Assembly (NCBI GenBank): GCA_947311845.1
Contig: CAMZMU010000027.1
Coordinates: 31,697,723-31,761,722, forward strand
Reading direction: 5' to 3'
DNA length: 64,000 nucleotides
Source of the DNA: Poa pratensis
Taxonomy: Eukaryota > Streptophyta > Magnoliopsida > Poales > Poaceae
Under the pieces are notes generated by a model. It worked only from the letters and a program-made list of their open reading frames with translations, was not told where the DNA came from and made no database searches. A program made the translations under genes and the position numbers. Below are positions 58,001 through 64,000 of the stretch, piece by piece (the first letter of the stretch is position 1; each line of letters opens with the position of its first letter).

Positions 58001-61000
58001 AAAGATGATCAAGACCTCTGTATTTGATATAGTGAGGTTTAGGTTGCTGTGAATACGGATTGTGCTGTGTTAGACGGAGTTTGGAAGGATCATCTAGACC
58101 AAGATGATGAGCAACTTTCTCAACAACATCATCATATGTCGAACGTTTTGACCTTTACAAGTATGAAAGTAAAATCAGTTATCGGTATTCTTTTACATGT
58201 AAGAAAACGATCAATGTGTTAAATGAAGGTTCAAAGATTCCCAGCACATACAGCTCTAGAGAGAAGTCGTCTTCTTTTGGCTTATCAAGCAATCTGAAAT
58301 GCACAACCTATAGACAGCAGCAATAAAATTTTCAGGAAAGACAAAACTGATGTATAAGTGATCATCAGACAATATGTATGTAAGATAAGAGGGAACAAGT
58401 AAAAATAGATATAGACAAGATTCACTACAATAAAGGAACATCAAACACCAGACCAGCAGACAAATATTCCATCCATTATTAAATATATGAACTGTGACAA
58501 GTGGCCCAGAAATCGAGTACCAACAAGAAAAGGAAGTAACAGAAAATTCAATAAAATAGCATGGATTAGAATATAAACAAGCAAAAGTGACGTAAAATTG
58601 GCATTATTGAACTGACGTCATGTATCATCACATCAGAAATGTATTACCACAAAAGAGCCACTGTCAGTTAAAGATAAACGTCAGAATTACAACTCGTACT
58701 GGTAGGAAAATGATATGGTTTTCACAAAATTGTGGCGTATACACATATTCTCCTATTATTAATTAAGCACTGTACTTTGACAGCTCCGTACTGCCAAATT
58801 TTGTGATCATTTAGTAGGCTTAACTCACCAGGGTTCACTACTTCCATCAAATGCTAAATCTACCATACATAATTTAGAGTGATTTTAACATATGATTCTA
58901 CTTCTCAGAACCAGCATCCAATTGAAGCATAATGTGCTGCTTTTGTTTAACATGCACGTAATGTAACATGACAGAGCATTCAAAAAAATTACTTCAATGA
59001 TAGATAATGGCATGTGGCTAAAATGGACACAAAAGGTTAACTATATCCCAAGAATGATCTATGAACCATTAAAGCAAGTCAAGGTGTTTTAAAGAAAAAA
59101 AGGTCAAAGAGCATAGTCTCGTCCAGACAAAATACCTGTCTATTATGGATATATTCAAAGAAAGATGGCACATTGGGATGTCGGCGTTGTTCCATCCTAT
59201 CCAGAGAGCAACGTTTTTGGTAGCATAAGATGTCGCCATCTGAAAGCTGAAAGCAGCACCAAACATGGCTAAGTAATACATGGATTAATGATTAATGTAC
59301 ATATTAAATATATTATTAAGAACAAACCTGGCTTGACTTGAAGGAAGCATTGGCATCAACTGGTTCGCACATCACACACGGCTCAAATTTTACTTCCTAC
59401 CGAGGTACAAGTAAAATGTCATCATGCCACAAAAAAATCAAACAGGAAAGAATCGACTTCAATTTGAATGACCTCAAGACCTACCTCATACAGCTCAATA
59501 TCTTCATCGGGCTGAAATCCTGCTATCGCATTCAATTTTTGCACGATTTCAGATGGCTTACTTGATGCTTTTAAATAAAGACTTCCAACAAATCTGTTTC
59601 ATAATCGCAGGGATAACATCCAGTTAGCTCAGTGTTGTCATATGATATTATGATTACACAAAGAATGATAATATTTCAAGTCGGAGATAGAAACAACCTT
59701 AGTTCTTCTTTGTCAGGATCATAAAGCTTGAAGAAAAGTAAAATATCATCCTCTGTTTTCAAAGTAAGAGTTAAATAATTTTCCTGTGTATGTCACAAGC
59801 AAACGTTAGGTGGTACACAAGTAAACAAGAGCAACACATGTTAGCTTAACATGGTGGGCGCCCTGCAGTTGGGCGGATGAATTATATAAAAAACACAAAC
59901 TGAGCAACAAAAGGCAGTTCAGAATACTAACCTGTACAATTTCCAAGTACAACCTCAATTCAGAATCTTGCAGTCGATTTGCATCTTTGAGCTGTCCAAC
60001 CTGAAAAAAAAACTGAATTAGTTAATTCTGAATACAGAAAACTGATAGTGATACATAACAAACGGAAGCCAGTGTTCACGAAGGCGCCGGTCAGGCAGAA
60101 AAACTAGTACGGTAACGCCTGGTCACCAATTAGGCGCGCCTAGGAAAGGCTAGCCAGTTGCAAAGGCAGGGTGAATTGACAATGTGACATGACATGGTTA
60201 ACGTTTGTAGGGATATATAATGTACCTAAACTTCAAGATTTATCTTGGGCTCACTCAGTCATTTTGACTATGCACTTAGGTAATAGTGTTGAGTGGGAGT
60301 GAGATAATGGTACAAAGCTAACAGGGGCATTTACATGGCACCAATGGTAAGCTGATATTTCTGCATGCTGTAAAGTAGTACCCAAGTAGGCATAGGATAA
60401 CTGGGAACACTGGAATTACGTTCTAACATACAAGAAAAGGGAAAAAAAATTGGTAAAGCGAGCCACGACTGTATATTGGTATAGTCACTCAATCGGCATT
60501 GTGAGACAACAAATAGATAAGAGTGATGCAGGAGAGAACGGAAAGAAAAGACAGCATGAGAAAACAGGATGTCCAGCTTTGCTGCTAAATTTAGGATCAT
60601 GTATTAGGGTCCTATAGCGCCATAGCGTTGAGTATTGTGGACAGGTTGTAAAGCATAAATTATTTATATTTGGGAAATGTCATATTGCTCTATTTGTACC
60701 GGCATACTGGTGCATTACATACATAAACTGGTGCCTGGAGCATATTTCATAAACGAGACTAACATCAGCCCCTGAAAATGAAGTACCCAAGACCGGTCCC
60801 TAATTCCGAACTAATAAAAATGCTCCTTAGATCATGTCATAAACCAAACCCGGTACATTAAAGAACAACAATGTTTTCCCAATCGCAAAATGTTTAAACC
60901 TAATCATGCATGAAAAAACCTGTCAGATAGATTTCAACATTATATTCTTCAAAAGTGCAGGACCCGAATACAATCACTGTTGAACAAAGTTAACGCAAAC

Positions 61001-63547
61001 AATTAATCTGTGTCAATAATCACTTACATTATTTGCTTCTTCCTGTTGAGTCAATGGCCGACTGGGCCTGTAGGTATTATTCTGCCGCTTAGCCCACAGC
61101 CAAAATCTCTGGGATTGTGCGGGGATACCAAATTCTTTTGACAACTCCTCCTGTCAAGTAAAAGTCATTAAACTAAAACACTGTATTTTTTGGCATTGTC
61201 ATTAAAACTGATAAATAAAATTAGGCAACAATCAGAAAGTGCATCACTAACAATGTCATTGTTGCAATCAAAGTCGAGTAAACAATTTAATTCACTTCCC
61301 TATAAGCTTTGTTTAATATGTTCTCCAACCGCACACGCAGAAGAGTAAACTGACAGAATAACTTGAGACTAGAAGCAAATGAATCAGTGAACTTGTCAGT
61401 TACAGATACAGCTGAGTGCCTCGTCGGCTAGCAGGTGGTTACCTTCGACTAGGAACCCCTAATTATCTAATCTGCTGAGTGCAGATCAAGCAGGACCCCA
61501 AAAGCAGAGCACCGAATCGTGGAAAGAAGGGTGTGTGCCCTGGACAACTGTTTCAGCTATCAAATTCTGTGTCACTGTACACACTGTATGTGTATTGCCC
61601 ACTAATCCTAAGCTAATTTGTTTGTGCTCGTAGTAGAATTCCTTCTAACTTGGAGAAAAAAGGCTTTACATGTACTACATCCGTTAGATGGCTTTCTAGA
61701 AAGGGTGCACTCAAATCTTCTCTAACGTTGACATATATAGAGAAATTACTGTGATTGGTCAAATAAAATAATATCACTAGATTTTTATCAATAATAATTC
61801 ATTGTTTTTTATTCTTCTTACTAACGTATTCATAGGTCAAAGTTACATTTTTAGACTGTCCATACAAAAAATGCCATGTATTTTGCACCATCTGACTTGC
61901 AAACTAACCAACTAAAATCAGCACCTTGAGTAAATCCAGAATATCAGTCTACCCAGGGAAATGAAATATTATCTAGCCCACTATACACTCTTCAAGACTC
62001 TTTAAATGTTATTACTGCAGACTAGCAGAGCGGCTTTGCCTATGAGAACTGATGCCTAATATCAACACCACGAACATTCTCTTAGTCGTGCAACTGTAGT
62101 AATAGCTAAATTTGTATATGTACTGCACAATTATGATGATAGTATAGTATCAGTATGATACTAGAAGTATATTATATAGCACACAAGTACGTTCAAGTTC
62201 AAGAAGTATTGTATGCATGTAGGAGTACAATATGCGCTGTGCTAGCAATGCTACATCCATGAACTTCATTTATTCTACTCACAACCAAAATTAGAAAGGT
62301 GAAACAAGCCAATGATCCCAGCAGACCAGGCAGGCAACAGAGTAGAGGAAAAGCAGTGATAGGACAATGAGATGGTCAAGAACTCATTGACAGCAAGAAG
62401 CTGGACAGGCATCGGGCTCGAAGTCAGGGAGGGTGAACAAGTGGAGAATTGGGAGGAGTGCAGGCTATCAGAATAGGATTGACTAACAACAATAAGAAAG
62501 ATAAGTACTCCCTCCGATCCGAAAAAAACGGTCGGGAGTACAGCTATTCAATCGTACTAGCCAAGCTATTTCCTGCGAATCTTAAATCGGATCCGAGGGA
62601 GTACTAGTGTTCGAGGTCCTGCAACTACAACAAACACGGACAAGTGAGGAGCAGAATGAATGTGCAGTCACACTAGACATGGCCAGCCCCTAACATGACT
62701 GCTTGCTGATGGAACACAACTGCACGAAGTCATGAACCTTCTTACCACAAGGACACCAAAACGATGTCTGATACCCCTAATATACAAAAAGCACCTGTAT
62801 CTGTTCACAATATATCTATCTATCATCCTTGTTAATATCCAGCAACAGGGCTATCCAGTGAGAATAATTACCTTGACCTGGTTGAATGTTAAGTCCTTAG
62901 ATACACGGAAACTATTGATTTTCTCATAATCCACAAGATCAAAAATCATGTGACTTCCAATTTGCTCCGCCAAATCATTATCTCTGGCAACCTGGGTGAT
63001 TGTTCAAATGAAGAACCAACTGAGAAGAGACACTAGAAGGCAATCCCAGTAAAATAGCGCGATAAAGGCAAACCTTTAATGTGGTGAACATGTGAGCCTC
63101 AGCTTTCTCCTTTTTCTTGTTCTCTCTATCTTCATTTTCTTTTCTTAGCCTAGTCTGGTAAAAATTTATATGATATTGAAATAAATAAACTCTATGATAT
63201 CAAAAGGTGGAAACGAATAACAAAAAGTAATACTACCTTGAGGTGTTCAGATATGTCTGTCTCATCCAAATCACAATTAATATTGTCTTTGTCACTTTCA
63301 CGTATGTACACAAGCATGTAAGCATTGGAGTACTTGGTAAATCTTAGTGGGTTTGTATTCAGTCCGGGATTAGTATGGGGGAGCTGTAACCAAGAAATAG
63401 ACATTATTGAAAATATGAAAATAGTAGTGATCAACCTAAAAAATTCAATGTTTCCAAATGGATATTACCTCTTCCTCACCACCATACTGCTCCTCTAACG
63501 CCCGTTGCATGTCTTCTTTTGTCACTCGTTCATCGTCGAATTTGTAC
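55035..63547 (-). CDS. UBP12: Ubiquitin C-terminal hydrolase 12/13-like (USP7 family), 3' part, 21 exons
   Basis: Coding exons on the minus strand, 5' to 3': 63547-63469, 63383-63237, 63154-63074, 62991-62872, 61150-61028, 60000-59932, 59783-59698, 59593-59485, 59396-59328, 59246-59136, 58307-58252, 58152-57975, 57896-57795, 57716-57645, 57556-57491, 56924-56859, 56601-56527, 55813-55700, 55398-55324, 55242-55156, 55076-55035. All introns are GT-AG and the frame is open throughout, giving 641 codons. The first exon holds the end of the USP catalytic domain (YKFDDERVTKEDMQRALEEQ, then SNAYMLVYIRES). The USP7-type ICP0-binding and C-terminal ubiquitin-like domains follow (RFWLWAKRQN, LFFKLYDPDKEEL, DILYYEILDIPLPELQGLK, NRPEYLQDTD), ending KPVKIFN. 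Plant UBP12 and UBP13 remove ubiquitin from targets in flowering, clock, hormone and immune pathways. The catalytic Cys region and TRAF-like N-terminus lie beyond the window. Which paralog this is cannot be decided. Confidence 0.93.
55934..56122. repeat. Tandem duplication of about 95 bp in a UBP intron
   Basis: AATAGGCACCACAGATGTTG...GATGGCCACCGCACAAA is repeated directly. The second copy has an extra GACTGACT expansion and a few substitutions. It lies in the intron between exons ending at 56527 and starting at 55813. Confidence 0.9.
61151..62871. other. Long UBP intron with MITE
   Basis: A 1,721-bp intron. Apart from the Stowaway element at 62508-62601 it is A+T-rich with no clear ORF. A segment at about 61670-61860 has a GTACTACATCCGTTAG start that recalls a decayed MITE, but no matching end was found. 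Confidence 0.5.
62508..62601. mobile_element. Stowaway MITE in a UBP intron
   Basis: The termini CTCCCTCCGATCCGAAA and TCGGATCCGAGGGAG are inverted, with TA at 62506-62507 and 62602-62603. It is 94 bp. Confidence 0.85.
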
Positions 63548-63635
63548 CTAAATCACAACTTTGCAAAGTCAATAAATTGGACACAATCTCTTTCTACATA
63601 TTTAGGGAGAGAGTGGGCGGGGGTGGGGGGCTATG

Positions 63636-63885
63636 ACAACAAAGCAGAAAGGCACATCTTTCAAATAATTCAGCTACTACAAAATTTAACATTATGAAGT
63701 TTTGAGTATCTAAAATTGTCAGCAAACCATAGGTCTTTTCTTATCAAATAGGGGCAATGACAACAACGTAATCAGCAAAAAGGCACATCTTTCAAATACT
63801 TTAACTACTTCAAAATTTCACATTATGAAGTTCTGAGTATCCAAAATTATCAGCATACCATAGGTCTTTTCTTATCAAATAATAT
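63636..63885. repeat. Tandem duplication of about 125 bp in a UBP intron
   Basis: AAAGGCACATCTTTCAAATA...ATAGGTCTTTTCTTATCAAATA occurs twice, at about 63648-63752 and 63780-63881, with several substitutions. It lies upstream of the first exon visible in the window. Confidence 0.9.
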
Positions 63886-63904
63886 CTGGTGATATGGTAG
63901 TGAC

Positions 63905-64000
63905 TATTGAACTCTGCCTATGTCTTTTAGGCATAGCCAGTCCCAAGCTCGGGAAAAGGAGGAGGCTTGTGATAGGCTTGGCGAGCCAACGTAAAAACCA
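63905..64000. mobile_element. Start of a repeat inserted in a UBP intron
   Basis: GGCATAGCCAGTCCCAAGC followed by TTGTGATAGGCTTGGCGAGC is a phrase that recurs in wheat-tribe transposon sequence. It differs from the surrounding intron and continues past the window end, so class and length are unknown. Confidence 0.4.

Noticed and set aside
61670..61860. Further Stowaway MITE in the long UBP intron
   Set aside because: Only one terminus-like phrase is visible, with no inverted partner or TA pair.

Overview
The window looks like repeat-rich nuclear DNA of a grass of the wheat tribe (Triticeae: Triticum, Aegilops, Hordeum or a close relative). The signs are a BARE1/Angela-type Copia LTR pair, several TA-flanked Stowaway MITEs and TAA-flanked Harbinger MITEs, nested Gypsy elements with TGGCGCC primer sites, a multi-kilobase solo LTR, and intron-containing plant genes. 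Species cannot be fixed from sequence alone.

Layout. 1-14 kb: nested Gypsy debris. A plus-strand LTR fragment is followed by a decayed minus-strand Tat-like Gypsy element (gag, protease, RT, RNase H, integrase, and an intron-bearing antisense ORF beyond integrase). That element sits in a second minus-strand Gypsy fragment, next to part of a third LTR. 14.4-19.9 kb: a 5,518-bp solo LTR with a perfect ACGAC target duplication. 20.6-21.5 kb: three Stowaway MITEs upstream of the first gene. 21.9-27.3 kb: two convergent host genes. One is a Mal d 1/Fra a 1-associated-like protein (plus strand, two exons, 192 aa). The other is an LQY1-type thylakoid zinc-finger protein (minus strand, four exons, 150 aa) with LINE debris in its long second intron. 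27.9-29.2 kb: a MITE nested in a MITE, then another TIR element. 29.7-53.4 kb: a non-autonomous Copia element (LTRs 29737-31422 and 51649-53410, TSD CAACT) that encodes only a spliced gag-like ORF. 55.0-63.5 kb: the last 21 coding exons of a UBP12/UBP13 (USP7-type) ubiquitin protease on the minus strand. Its upstream part lies outside the window, beyond a repeat that starts near 63.9 kb.

The most unusual structure is a 15.7-kb nest (about 35.6-51.3 kb) sitting at one TA microsatellite of the Copia interior. Six modules are strung together with a TA run at every joint: X1, Y1, Z, X2, an endogenous tungrovirus-like pararetrovirus segment, and Y2. Y1 and Y2 are nearly identical 1.56-kb arms in inverted orientation around 10.5 kb. 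X and Z differ in sequence, but share a bipartite terminal signature and the same architecture (GC-rich island, then an A+T-rich array full of GTTCAC-type motifs, then the other terminus). I know of no named family with this description. It is the best candidate here for an undescribed class of TA-microsatellite-associated elements.

The three host genes have no obvious shared pathway: plastid PSII maintenance, ubiquitin removal, and a protein of poorly known function.
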